A stretch of 56,991 nucleotides of DNA, taken from Secundilactobacillus paracollinoides DSM 15502 = JCM 11969 (GTDB lineage: Bacteria > Bacillota > Bacilli > Lactobacillales > Lactobacillaceae). Position 1 is the stretch's first letter; each line of letters begins with the position of its first letter. Location: the NCBI RefSeq assembly GCF_001311135.1, contig NZ_BBAG01000015.1:1-56991 (forward strand), in the 5' to 3' direction. Shown piece after piece: positions 38,378-45,903 of this stretch. The translations under genes were made by a program, and so were the position numbers. The notes under the pieces were generated by a model. That model was not told where the DNA came from. It saw only the letters and a list, made by a program, of their open reading frames with translations, and searched no databases.

Positions 38378-39133
38378 ATGAGCAAACCATTCATTATTGG
38401 AATCCCGGCTGAAGCACGGGAATTCAACTACGCAATCAGAAACAACGTGAACCAACCGGAAGTTGCCGCTATTGTCAAAGCAGGCGGTGTGCCTATCATG
38501 ATTCCAACGCGCGAACCCAAGTTGATGGCCAGCTACATTGACCTGTTGGATGGCCTGCTGGTGCCAGGCGGCCCTGACGTCGCACCGAGATTTTACGTGG
38601 AAGAACCACATCCACGTTTGGGCGATACGGATGCACTCTTGGACGAGAGCGGCATTCAACTTGTTAAATTAGCAGTGGAACACAACATCCCGATCATGGG
38701 GATCTGCCGCGGGTTACAAGTCATCAACGTTGCCTTAGGCGGCAGTCTGTATCAGGACATTGAGTCACAGTTTGATACACCTGTTCAACAACATTTTCAA
38801 AAGGCGCCCATGGCTCAGGGGACTCAGCACGTTAGCGTTGAAGAGGACTCCCTGTTAGCTGCTGCGTTGAACGGTGCCTCACCGATCTTAGTGAACAGTC
38901 ATCACCATCAGGCTGTGAAGAAGGTTTCTGGCGCCTTGAAAGTGACTGCGACCGCAAATGACGGCGTGATCGAAGCAGTCGAGACCAAAAACAGCGACTT
39001 GATTGCAGCCGTTCAGTGGCATCCTGAAACCATGTTCCAAGTCAACGACCAGCAAATGGCGCTGTTCACCAGCTTCATGAACCGTGTTGCTAAATGGCGT
39101 CAAGCCGCGAAGACGGGACAGCACCTGATATGA
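38378..39133 (+). CDS. class I glutamine amidotransferase-like protein (peptidase C26)
   Basis: 251 residues, intact. The nucleophile elbow is IMGICRGLQVINVALGG (Cys in CRG), the His/Glu pair is in AVQWHPETMF, and NSHHHQAVKKV and VPGGPDVAPRFY are typical of gamma-glutamyl-GABA hydrolase (PuuD) relatives. It starts 24 bases after oppA with GTGAGG upstream, so it can be co-transcribed under the T-box. A role in processing imported gamma-glutamyl peptides would fit but is inferred. A frameshifted paralogue is at 14613. Confidence 0.88.
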   Translation: MSKPFIIGIPAEAREFNYAIRNNVNQPEVAAIVKAGGVPIMIPTREPKLMASYIDLLDGLLVPGGPDVAPRFYVEEPHPRLGDTDALLDESGIQLVKLAVEHNIPIMGICRGLQVINVALGGSLYQDIESQFDTPVQQHFQKAPMAQGTQHVSVEEDSLLAAALNGASPILVNSHHHQAVKKVSGALKVTATANDGVIEAVETKNSDLIAAVQWHPETMFQVNDQQMALFTSFMNRVAKWRQAAKTGQHLI

Positions 39134-39164
39134 TCGACCTTTCTGAAGATTAATTTTTTTATGC

Positions 39165-39210
39165 AAACAACCATCAGACATCCCTGTTTTGGGTATCTGA
39201 TGGTTGTTTT
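39165..39210 (+). terminator. terminator after the amidotransferase gene
   Basis: AAACAACCATCAGAC pairs with GTATCTGATGGTTGTTTT, a strong hairpin with a T run. Confidence 0.88.
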
Positions 39211-39235
39211 AGGCTTTTGGATAGTGTTTTGAGTC

Positions 39236-39515
39236 CGTTGCATTGCGCGATTTGGCACTCCGTCGTAGTGGTTCGCGATGAAGCTAATTCGATTTCTGCT
39301 GCGCAGCTCTCGAATGGATCTCCATCGTCTCACACATCAGTAACCGACCAGAAAACGGTCGCTAACTGATGTCGACACCACGACTCCGTGCCAAATCGCT
39401 CCATTCCACTGACATTGAGCAGTCTGTTTATGTTGGTTAAGCATCGAAATACAGTCAAGGTTAGTTTGAAGAGAATCCGCCCTCGACTGCAAGTCCGCCA
39501 TTAGTAGCTATGCTT
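39236..39515 (+). repeat. Family B repeat, full copy
   Basis: Starts CGTTGCATTGCGCGATTTGG. The inner stems are GATG/CATC, AATTCGA/TCGAATG around TGCTGCGCAGC, and ACATCAGTAACCGACC/GGTCGCTAACTGATGT. The right arm is GTGCCAAATCGCTCC, and the tail contains GAGAATCCGCCCTCGACTGC. Nothing further is seen from 39516 to 39639. Confidence 0.9.
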
Positions 39516-39639
39516 TGTACACAGTGTGAAAATGGATGCGTTAATACTTAAGTGGATGAGACAATGTTGTGAACTCTTAGACATACAGTGACGTAATGGA
39601 GAATGTAGGACAGTTGATGCGACAGTATGGCAGGAACAT

Positions 39640-40035
39640 TCAATCAGTATTTTTAACTTCACCCAAGCCAAAGGTCACATCGCCAGCCAACTGCAGTTCC
39701 TGCAGCCGTTTGGTGCCCCAATCATACATTGCGTTGACGATGGGCAGCAGCGTTTCACCAAGTGGGGTGAGGGTTACACGTTGATCTTTCACTGGCTTAC
39801 GGTCGACGAGACCATCAGCGGCTAATTCTTTCAATTTTTCTGAAAGTTCTTTATGTGAAGCCGCTGGCAAGAGACGTTGGATTTCAGAAAAGTAGTAGGC
39901 GCCTTCCTTTCCTAAATGGTAGATGATATTGATCTTCCATTTGCCGCTAAACATGGAAAGGGTGAACTCTTTTGGACAGTTGAAAACGCCGTTGATCAGC
40001 TTTTCCTGGACTTCGCTACGAACAAGATCAGTCAT
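39640..40035 (-). CDS. HxlR-family transcriptional regulator
   Basis: A winged-helix regulator of 131 residues. The conserved NCPKEFTLSMFSGKWK contains the Cys typical of redox or electrophile-sensing HxlR/HypR proteins. ASHKELSEKLKELAADGLVDR is the recognition helix and wing, and LTPLGETLLPI closes the domain. AAGGAAG precedes ATG 40035. It is divergent from a 2-hydroxyacid dehydrogenase gene 104 bases away, so the shared intergenic region is a likely operator. Confidence 0.88.
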   Translation of the reverse strand: MTDLVRSEVQEKLINGVFNCPKEFTLSMFSGKWKINIIYHLGKEGAYYFSEIQRLLPAASHKELSEKLKELAADGLVDRKPVKDQRVTLTPLGETLLPIVNAMYDWGTKRLQELQLAGDVTFGLGEVKNTD

Positions 40036-40103
40036 TTTTCGAACTTCCTTTCATGGGTTACTAAAAAGTGCGTTATTGTAATTTATAGTGAATTGAACGA
40101 TAA

Positions 40104-40117
40104 TGAAAGCGTTAACA
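40104..40117 (+). promoter_or_regulatory. cre box upstream of the 2-hydroxyacid dehydrogenase gene
   Basis: TGAAAGCGTTAACA fits the cre consensus at all 14 positions and lies 22 bases before the start codon, so CcpA repression is expected. Confidence 0.75.
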
Positions 40118-40139
40118 ATAAGTCAGGAGGGACATCATA

Positions 40140-41102
40140 ATGAGTAAAGTATATTTATCAGCAAAATTGCCAGAGGTTGCGACTGAAAAATTGTCTGAAA
40201 ACGGCTTGGACGTCTCGACTTTCGCTGGCGAAGGTCTTATTTCTCATGATGAACTGCTCAAGGCAGTGGCCGACATTGATTTCTTGATCACCCCGTTATC
40301 AACCAAGGTGGACAAGGCCATCATCGACGCCGCACCAAAACTCAAATTAATTGCCAACTTCGGTGCTGGATTTAATAATATCGACACCGCCTACGCAAAG
40401 GAAAAGGGTATTCCTGTGACCAACACCCCTGCGGTCTCAACGAATGCGGTTGCTGAAGTGACCATTGGTTTAATTTTAGCACTAAGTCACCGAATTGTTG
40501 AAGGTGACCAGAAGATGCGTCACGAAGGGTTCCCTGGCTGGGCACCACTGTACTTCTTGGGCCACAAAATTGCCGGCAAAACGCTTGGTATCGTGGGTCT
40601 AGGGAATATTGGGAGTGACGTGGCTCGTAAAGCTAACGGACTGGGCATGAACGTTCAGTACTACAAGCCAAACCAGTTGTCTGACCCAGAGGAACGGTCA
40701 ATGAAGGTGACCTACAAGTCATTTGATGACCTCGTTAAGACCAGTGACTACATTACGATCAACGCCCCTCAAACGCCTGAAAACCACCATCAGTTCAACG
40801 CCGATGTCTTCAAGGCGATGAAGAAGACCGCCTCGATCGTCAACGTTGGTCGGGGACCGATCATCGATGAGGCAGCCTTGTTGGATGCTTTAAAGAGTGG
40901 TGATATTGCTGGCGCTGCCCTTGATGTTTACGAACACGAACCAGAAGTTGATGACGGCTTCAAGACATTGAAGAACGTTATCCTGACCCCTCACGTTGGG
41001 AATGCTACGGTGGAAGCCCGGGACGCAATGGCAACCATTGTTGCGGACAACGTGATTGCTGGCGATAAAGGAAATAAAATTAAGTTTATTGTGAACAAGT
41101 AA
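40140..41102 (+). CDS. D-isomer specific 2-hydroxyacid dehydrogenase
   Basis: Reduces a 2-oxoacid with NAD(P)H; members act as glyoxylate/hydroxypyruvate reductase or 2-hydroxyisocaproate dehydrogenase. It has 320 residues: the NAD loop GIVGLGNIGSDVARKANGLG, catalytic Arg in VNVGRGPIIDE, Glu in DVYEHEPEV and His in LTPHVGNAT. AGGAGGG lies before ATG 40140. It is controlled by cre and probably by the divergent HxlR regulator. The substrate is not fixed by sequence; the hydrophobic AEVTIGLILALSHR segment is shared with the GyaR-like group. Confidence 0.88.
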   Translation: MSKVYLSAKLPEVATEKLSENGLDVSTFAGEGLISHDELLKAVADIDFLITPLSTKVDKAIIDAAPKLKLIANFGAGFNNIDTAYAKEKGIPVTNTPAVSTNAVAEVTIGLILALSHRIVEGDQKMRHEGFPGWAPLYFLGHKIAGKTLGIVGLGNIGSDVARKANGLGMNVQYYKPNQLSDPEERSMKVTYKSFDDLVKTSDYITINAPQTPENHHQFNADVFKAMKKTASIVNVGRGPIIDEAALLDALKSGDIAGAALDVYEHEPEVDDGFKTLKNVILTPHVGNATVEARDAMATIVADNVIAGDKGNKIKFIVNK

Positions 41103-41121
41103 GTGAAGTTATTAAAAAATT

Positions 41122-41165
41122 GTCCTTCAATCAGGTAAATCCACAGATTGAGGGACTTTTTTTGT
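41122..41165 (+). terminator. terminator after the dehydrogenase gene
   Basis: GTCCTTCAATC pairs with GATTGAGGGAC and is followed by TTTTTTTG. Confidence 0.85.
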
Positions 41166-41172
41166 TTTTTAC

Positions 41173-41203
41173 TTGACTTACACCCGGTCTAACTTTATAC
41201 GAT
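41173..41203 (+). promoter_or_regulatory. MerR-type promoter with long spacer
   Basis: TTGACT (41173-41178) and TACGAT (41198-41203) are 19 bases apart, the spacing typical of MerR-activated promoters. An alternative -10, TATACG, would give 17. ACCC and GGGT flank the spacer as weak dyad halves. Confidence 0.5.
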
Positions 41204-41228
41204 GGGTCTAATCCTCGAGGTGATAATG

Positions 41229-41600
41229 ATGACGACAATAAAGGAAGTTGCAAAATTAACAGGTGTTAGTCCATACGCCATAAGATTTTATGAACGCGAA
41301 GGACTCCTTGATGTGCCAAGAACAAAAAGCGGTATTCGAAACTTTGATGATGCAAGTGTTAACGCGGTAATCGCAATTGCGCATTATCGGAATGTTGGGA
41401 TGTCCTTAGAAGGTATTCGACAGATTTTTGCAAACTATGATGATCACGAACTATCTGTGAAGTTACTTAAAGACACGAAAAAAAGGTTGGACGCCCAAAT
41501 TTCGGCATTAGAATCAACTCGGGACTATTTAATTAACAAAATTGCACTTCATCAACAAATTGCAGACAAAGAAAGGATTGACAAAAATGGCAAAAGATAA
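41229..41600 (+). CDS. MerR-family transcriptional regulator
   Basis: MTTIKEVAKLTGVSPYAIRFYEREGLLDVPRTKSG is the MerR winged-helix head, broken here only by description. A long dimerisation helix follows (ALESTRDYLINKIALHQQ). It has 123 residues and no C-terminal metal-binding cysteines, so it belongs with AdhR-like or YfmP-like regulators. GAGG at 41217-41220 suits ATG 41229; ATG 41226 is possible. The gene ends 14 bases inside the next gene. Base usage here is more AT-rich than in neighbours, suggesting acquisition together with the SDR gene. Confidence 0.85.
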   Translation: MTTIKEVAKLTGVSPYAIRFYEREGLLDVPRTKSGIRNFDDASVNAVIAIAHYRNVGMSLEGIRQIFANYDDHELSVKLLKDTKKRLDAQISALESTRDYLINKIALHQQIADKERIDKNGKR

Positions 41601-42330
41601 GGTTATCGTCATTACGGGTGCTTCAAGCGGAATTGGTGAAGCCACGGCTAAATTATTAGCCAGTGATGGAAACAAAATGGTGTTAGCTGCTCGACGTGAG
41701 GAAAAGTTACAACAACTGGTTAGTGACATTAACGCTAATGGTGGAACAGCTATTTATGTCTTAGCTGATGTATCAAAGTTAGAAGATGTCAAAAATATTG
41801 CGCAAGTCGCTGTGGATGAATTTGGTCGGATCGATGTTTGGATGAATAATGCTGGACTCATGCCTTTATCTGAGTTTAGTCATGGAAAAGTAAGCGAATG
41901 GGATAGAACGATTGATGTTAACCTAAAGGGAACCTTATATGGTTTTGACGCTGCACTTCCGCAAATGAGAGCTCAAGAATCAGGTCAATTTGTTAATATC
42001 GCATCTATTTCAGCACACGTTTCAGGAGTTGCTTCTGGTCCATACGCAGCCAGCAAGTTTGGTGTTTGGGCGGCAAGTGAAGCCCTCCGACAAGAAGAAG
42101 TAAAGTCAGACTCTAATATTCGTGTAACTGTAGTTTCGCCAGGTGCCATTGATACTGAGTTGCCACAGCACGTGACAGATCCGGAACAGAGTGATGCCAT
42201 GAAAGGGTTTTATGGTTCGACAGCTATTCCCGCTGATGAAGTCGCGCGTTCTGTTCAGTTTGCGATTAATACGCCAGAAAATACCTCAATCAATGAAATA
42301 GTGCTGCGCCCTACAAAACAGTTTATGTGA
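41587..42330 (+). CDS. short-chain dehydrogenase/reductase
   Basis: A 247-residue classical SDR: VIVITGASSGIGEATAKLL, AARREEKL, NNAGLMPL, catalytic Ser in IASISAH and YAASKFG as the YxxxK. Similar proteins are annotated as clavulanate dehydrogenase-like or NADP-dependent oxidoreductases. AAAGG lies before ATG 41587, and it overlaps the end of the MerR regulator gene, its probable controller. MerR-SDR pairs often respond to aldehydes or other reactive carbonyls; that is inference here. Confidence 0.87.
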   Translation: MAKDKVIVITGASSGIGEATAKLLASDGNKMVLAARREEKLQQLVSDINANGGTAIYVLADVSKLEDVKNIAQVAVDEFGRIDVWMNNAGLMPLSEFSHGKVSEWDRTIDVNLKGTLYGFDAALPQMRAQESGQFVNIASISAHVSGVASGPYAASKFGVWAASEALRQEEVKSDSNIRVTVVSPGAIDTELPQHVTDPEQSDAMKGFYGSTAIPADEVARSVQFAINTPENTSINEIVLRPTKQFM

Positions 42331-42533
42331 GGAAAATATTAATCAGTGAAAAGTTACATTGGCGCATCTTCATGTTATAAATCTTTTTGCTTTTGACACC
42401 GACCCCAAAATCAAGTATCATAATAACTTATCGCAACATGCTGAACCCGAATTAAAAAAAGTTTGACGTGTAATAATCGCTGAATTAGCAACATTTATTA
42501 GATATTTGAATGAATTGTTCGTGAAAAATGTGC

Positions 42534-42561
42534 TTGACGTTTTTTAAAATTAAAGTACAAT
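42534..42561 (+). promoter_or_regulatory. promoter of the T-box/permease transcript
   Basis: TTGACG (42534-42539), 16 bases, TACAAT (42556-42561), directly before the T-box leader. Confidence 0.7.
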
Positions 42562-42571
42562 GAGAATCAAG

Positions 42572-42765
42572 TTAGCGAACTAACAGAGAGTCGGTGAATT
42601 GCTGAGAACCGACACCGGAAAAATGGCAGTTTCAAACAAGGTTGCGCAACCGTTATCAGCGACAAAAGGCAGACCGCATATGGCCTGTGAAACTTGGGTG
42701 GAACAGCGTTAAGGACGCCCCTTGTACTAGGAAGTAGTACGAGGGACGTCCTTTTTCTGTCCCGT
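42572..42765 (+). ncRNA. T-box leader upstream of an amino-acid permease
   Basis: AACTTGGGTGGAACAGCG (42692-42709) matches the T-box antiterminator consensus. It is followed by the terminator GGACGCCCCTTGTAC/GTACGAGGGACGTCC with CTTTTTCTG. The 5' part has GAGAGTCGGTGAATTGCTGAG. The specifier codon was not determined. Confidence 0.88.
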
Positions 42766-42797
42766 TTTGGATCAGCAGCGAAGAAAAGGAGCACTAT

Positions 42798-44158
42798 ATG
42801 CAAAAAGATGAGAAAAAGTTATCACGCTCATTACAGAGCCGGCACATTCAAATGATTGCCATTGGCGGAGCATCGGAACCGGTCTATTTCTTGGTTCCGG
42901 GAGTGCCATCAAGACATCCGGCCCGTCCATTATTTTGGCGTACCTGATCGTTGGTCTGTTTTGTTTCTTCATGATGCGGGCAATCGGTGAACTGCTGCTG
43001 TCTGATACAAGCAAGCACTCGTTTCTTGATTTTGTGAAACAATATCTCGGTGACCGGTTTGAATTTGTGACGGGCTGGATGTACTGGTTTTGCTGGATCA
43101 GTCTGGCCATGGCTGACCTGACCGCAACTGGGATCTACATGAAATTCTGGTTCAAGGACTTGCCGCAATGGGCGGCGCCGTTCGTTATTCTTGTGGTGCT
43201 GTATGCGACAAACAAGGTCAACGTTAAGCTCTTTGGGGAATTGGAATCGTGGTTCTCGATCATCAAGGTGGCCGCAATCATTATCCTCGTGGTGGTCGGG
43301 TTCGCACTGGCCATTATCGGCTTTCACGTTGACGGTCAGGCAGCGTCGTTTAGTAACTTGGTGAGTCACGGCGGCTTCTTCGCCACGGGTGGTTACGGCT
43401 TCTTGATGTCATTTCAAATGGTCGTCTTCGCCTTTGTCGGCATTGAAATGGTCGGCCTGACTGCTGGCGAAACGGACGATCCGAAAGCAAATTTGCCAAA
43501 AGCTATTAACAGTCTGCCGATTCGAATCGGGCTCTTCTACGTCGGGTCAATGATTGCTATCATGGCCGTCTATCCATGGAACGACATCACCACGACAACG
43601 AGCCCCTTCGTTCAGGTCTTTTCCAGCATTGGGATCACCGGTGCCGCTGGAATTTTAAACTTCGTTGTGCTGACCGCGGCCTTATCCGCCACCAACAGTT
43701 GTTTATTCAGTACCAGTCGGACACTGCATGCGTTAAGCAGCGGCGGCAACGCGCCAAAGCGGTTTATGAGTCTGAATAAAAATGGTGTTCCAAACGCATC
43801 GCTGAACTTTTCGACAATGGTGATGATGATTATCGTGGTCCTCAACTACATCATGCCGGCCAGTGTGTTCAGCCTCATCTCCGGGGTGTCGACGATCAAC
43901 TTCGTGCTGGTCTGGATCGTGCTGATCTGGTGCCACATTCGCTACCGACAAGCAAATCCAGCGGGTGCAGAAACGTTTAAAATGCCGGGTTACCCGTTGA
44001 CAGACTGGGCAAGCCTAATTTTCTTCAGCGCGGTTTTGGTATTCTTGCTGATCAACGCTAGCACGCGCGTCTCGATGCTGATTTCACTTGCTGTGTTTGT
44101 TGTGCTGCTTGGGGTTTATCAGGTGGTTTATAAGCCGGCGTTGAAGGAAACGAGGTAG
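42798..44158 (+). pseudogene. amino-acid permease (APC/AAT family), one frameshift
   Basis: A 12-helix amino acid:proton symporter. AAAGGAG precedes ATG 42798. The N-terminus SLQSRHIQMIAIGG continues, after one missing A near 42868 (GGAGC for GGAAGC) is restored, as SIGTGLFLGSGSAI, the hallmark substrate loop. AFVGIEMVGLTAGET is helix 6 of the AAT family. The repaired length is 453 residues. The relatives are the D-serine/D-alanine/glycine (CycA) and general amino-acid permeases. The T-box leader means expression rises when the cognate tRNA is uncharged. The TAG stop runs into a family A repeat. Confidence 0.88.
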
Positions 44159-44295
44159 AGCGCGGAGCAAGGCGGGTTAGGGGCGGTGTGTAACGGACTC
44201 TGGCAGAAAAGTCCGGGCCTGACTTCTTTGCCAGAGTCCGTTACACGTTAGCCTCGTTCCTTGCGAAACGCGTTTCCACTATGTGAAATAGAAAG
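44157..44295 (+). repeat. Family A palindromic repeat abutting the permease stop codon
   Basis: AGAGCGCGGAGCAAGGCGGG starts within the permease TAG. The middle stem GTAACGGACTCTGGCA pairs with TGCCAGAGTCCGTTAC, the apical stem is AAAGTC/GACTT, and the end is CGAAACGCGTTTCCACTATG. Confidence 0.88.
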
Positions 44296-44395
44296 ACGCT
44301 TCTATTTTCCAGAACCGTTTCAGCACACATGCCTAACAATGGACTGGAATCGTTTCTTTTCAAATAAAGATAAAAACGTACTTTAAAAAAGGAAA

Positions 44396-44434
44396 GAAGA
44401 AAGCAGGAAAAAAACATTTTCCTGCTTCTTTTAG
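44396..44434 (-). terminator. terminator between converging genes
   Basis: AAAGCAGGAAAA and TTTTCCTGCTTCTTTT form a stem with T runs on both strands. It serves the antitoxin gene on the minus strand and perhaps the permease. Confidence 0.75.
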
Positions 44435-44449
44435 TGTTTTGGGAGTAAC

Positions 44450-44722
44450 TTAATCTTGGTCTTTCGACAATGAGTTCAGTGATCTTTCCTGACAACCAAT
44501 GAGGTTATCAACAACCTGACGAACAACGAGCTGATTATGCTCTGACTCAAAAAAATCACTAGGGGTTTCAAAGGGAAGGCGACCATCCTTGACGATTGCT
44601 TGGGAGAATAATTTAATCGCCGTTTGGTAAGACAGACCCAGATTTAGGAGTTCAGTCTCGGTCTGTTCTTTAAGGTCGGCATCCAGCTTAACAGTGAGCA
44701 GCGTTTGCTTTTTACCTGCCAT
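44450..44722 (-). CDS. RelB/DinJ-type antitoxin, no toxin adjacent
   Basis: 90 residues: KKQTLLTVKLDADLKEQTE is the ribbon and first helix of the ribbon-helix-helix fold. LGLSYQTAIKLFSQAIVKDGRLPF is the family hallmark, and an acidic/Gln tail follows. TGAGGTGA lies before ATG 44722. The position where a RelE/YafQ toxin gene would follow contains only a terminator and a family A repeat. It is distinct from the other solitary antitoxin at 19680. Confidence 0.78.
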   Translation of the reverse strand: MAGKKQTLLTVKLDADLKEQTETELLNLGLSYQTAIKLFSQAIVKDGRLPFETPSDFFESEHNQLVVRQVVDNLIGCQERSLNSLSKDQD

Positions 44723-44859
44723 GAAATCACCTCACACCTTGATAATATCTGAGATTAGGTGTGTATGCAACAAGTTAACGGACATTTGTGCATAAAAATG
44801 ATGATTTGTTTAATTGCTTTATTAGTCAACTATTAGATTTTATTAAATTATTTCTGGAT

Positions 44860-45291
44860 TTAGAGCGTCTTTTCAACGTTCACGCACGGGACACCATCTT
44901 CTTCATAAACATCGGAAACGAAATGGTAACCCTGTTTTTCGTAAAACTTTTGAGCAGTCAGCTCACTATGAATAAGCGATGTTTCAAACTCTTCATTGCG
45001 ACCGACTTCTTCCAAGGCTGCAATAATCTGGGCGCCAAGGTGTTGACCACGATAGGCTTTTAACGTCGCAATCCGCCCAGGACGCATGGTCGTTGCATCG
45101 ATGACCTGGAAACGACCAGTTGCGACAGGTGTTTCGTTATCTGCATAGCAGACAGCATAGACCATGTCCGGCGTGTCGTTGTCGTCGAATTCATCTTCAA
45201 TTGCTATGTGGCGTTCCTGGACAAAAACGTTCATGCGGACAAAGAGGGCGGCTGCGTGGTTCCATGGTTCTGATCCTGTGTGACAGTTCAT
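44860..45291 (-). CDS. GNAT-family acetyltransferase
   Basis: 143 residues of the ElaA/YjcF-like GNAT group. It has RMNVFVQERHIAIEDEFDDND at the N-terminus. The acetyl-CoA-binding segment RIATLKAYRGQHLGAQII matches R/Q-x-x-G-x-G/A, and AQKFYEKQGYHFVSDVYEEDG closes the fold. The acceptor substrate is unknown. A GAGGTG sits just before ATG 45291. It is a single gene. Confidence 0.85.
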   Translation of the reverse strand: MNCHTGSEPWNHAAALFVRMNVFVQERHIAIEDEFDDNDTPDMVYAVCYADNETPVATGRFQVIDATTMRPGRIATLKAYRGQHLGAQIIAALEEVGRNEEFETSLIHSELTAQKFYEKQGYHFVSDVYEEDGVPCVNVEKTL

Positions 45292-45447
45292 AGAGGTGCC
45301 TCATTTCTTGTTGAGTTGGTTTTGGGGTTTATTATACGCAGGTTGGTTGGGAATGGGTAGGGGTGATGTGGTTTTTGGTTAAATGAGGGAGGCTTCTATA
45401 CCCGATGTTATTTCTTAAAGGAGGTGAATTATTTATTTGCGGGGTGG

Positions 45448-45584
45448 CTTTCTCGTTTATCTAGCGGAAACGCGTTCAGAAGGGCAGAGGCTCCTGTGTA
45501 AGCAACTCTGGCACAAATCCCAAGTTCGGGGATTTATGCCAGAGTTACTTACACTCCGCCCTCTAAGCGCCCTTCTTCACGCTC
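45448..45584 (-). repeat. Family A palindromic repeat
   Basis: The left edge is TTTCTCGTTTATCTAGCGGAAACGCG. The middle stem AACTCTGGCA pairs with TGCCAGAGTT, the apical stem is AAATCCC/GGGGATTT, and the 5' end is AGAGCGTGAAG at 45584. It lies upstream of the small peptide gene at 45716, not at a stop codon. Confidence 0.85.
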
Positions 45585-45594
45585 TTCACATTCT

Positions 45595-45638
45595 CTTCAA
45601 ACTCTTTTAAGTTGTCTTTAAGCTGCTGTCTATATAGT
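45595..45638 (+). promoter_or_regulatory. promoter with three 11-base direct repeats
   Basis: CTTCAAACTCT, TTTAAGTTGTC and TTTAAGCTGCT start at 45595, 45606 and 45617, exactly 11 bases apart. A -10 element TATAGT lies at 45633-45638. This is the layout expected for an OmpR/PhoP-type response regulator binding over the -35 region. Downstream, GTGTACTC (45644-45651) is inverted as GAGTACA (45668-45674). Confidence 0.5.
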
Positions 45639-45715
45639 TATCAGTGTACTCAAGTACAAGAGATACACGAGTACATCTATCACAGTGATAACTTCAACCC
45701 TGAAAGGAAATGCCC

Positions 45716-45802
45716 ATGAAAAAAACCTTAGCAGTTATTCCCGCTCTACTGACTGTAGCCACCATTAGTCTGGTGACTTTACGGGCGAGACGACACGCTT
45801 AA
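45716..45802 (+). CDS. possible 28-residue single-span membrane peptide
   Basis: GAAAGGAAA (45702-45710) precedes ATG 45716. The ORF encodes MKKTLAVIPALLTVATISL followed by VTLRARRHA and a TAA at 45800-45802. It has a positively charged start, one hydrophobic span of about 18 residues and an arginine-rich end, as in small stress-induced membrane peptides or a type I toxin-like peptide. No family is recognised. It is preceded by a promoter with ordered direct repeats. Expression evidence is lacking. Confidence 0.45.
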   Translation: MKKTLAVIPALLTVATISLVTLRARRHA

Positions 45803-45903
45803 CATCTCATAGATTCAACCCCTAAACACACACAACCCAATAACACACAAGCAACACAATCAGAGGAGAACCAACACACACACTTTTCCCCAAAAAAGTA
45901 AAT

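Noticed and set aside
42884..43369. A 161-codon minus-strand frame inside the amino-acid permease gene
   Set aside because: It is antisense to a well-supported membrane protein and rich in His/Gln/Asp, as expected for the complement of transmembrane codons.
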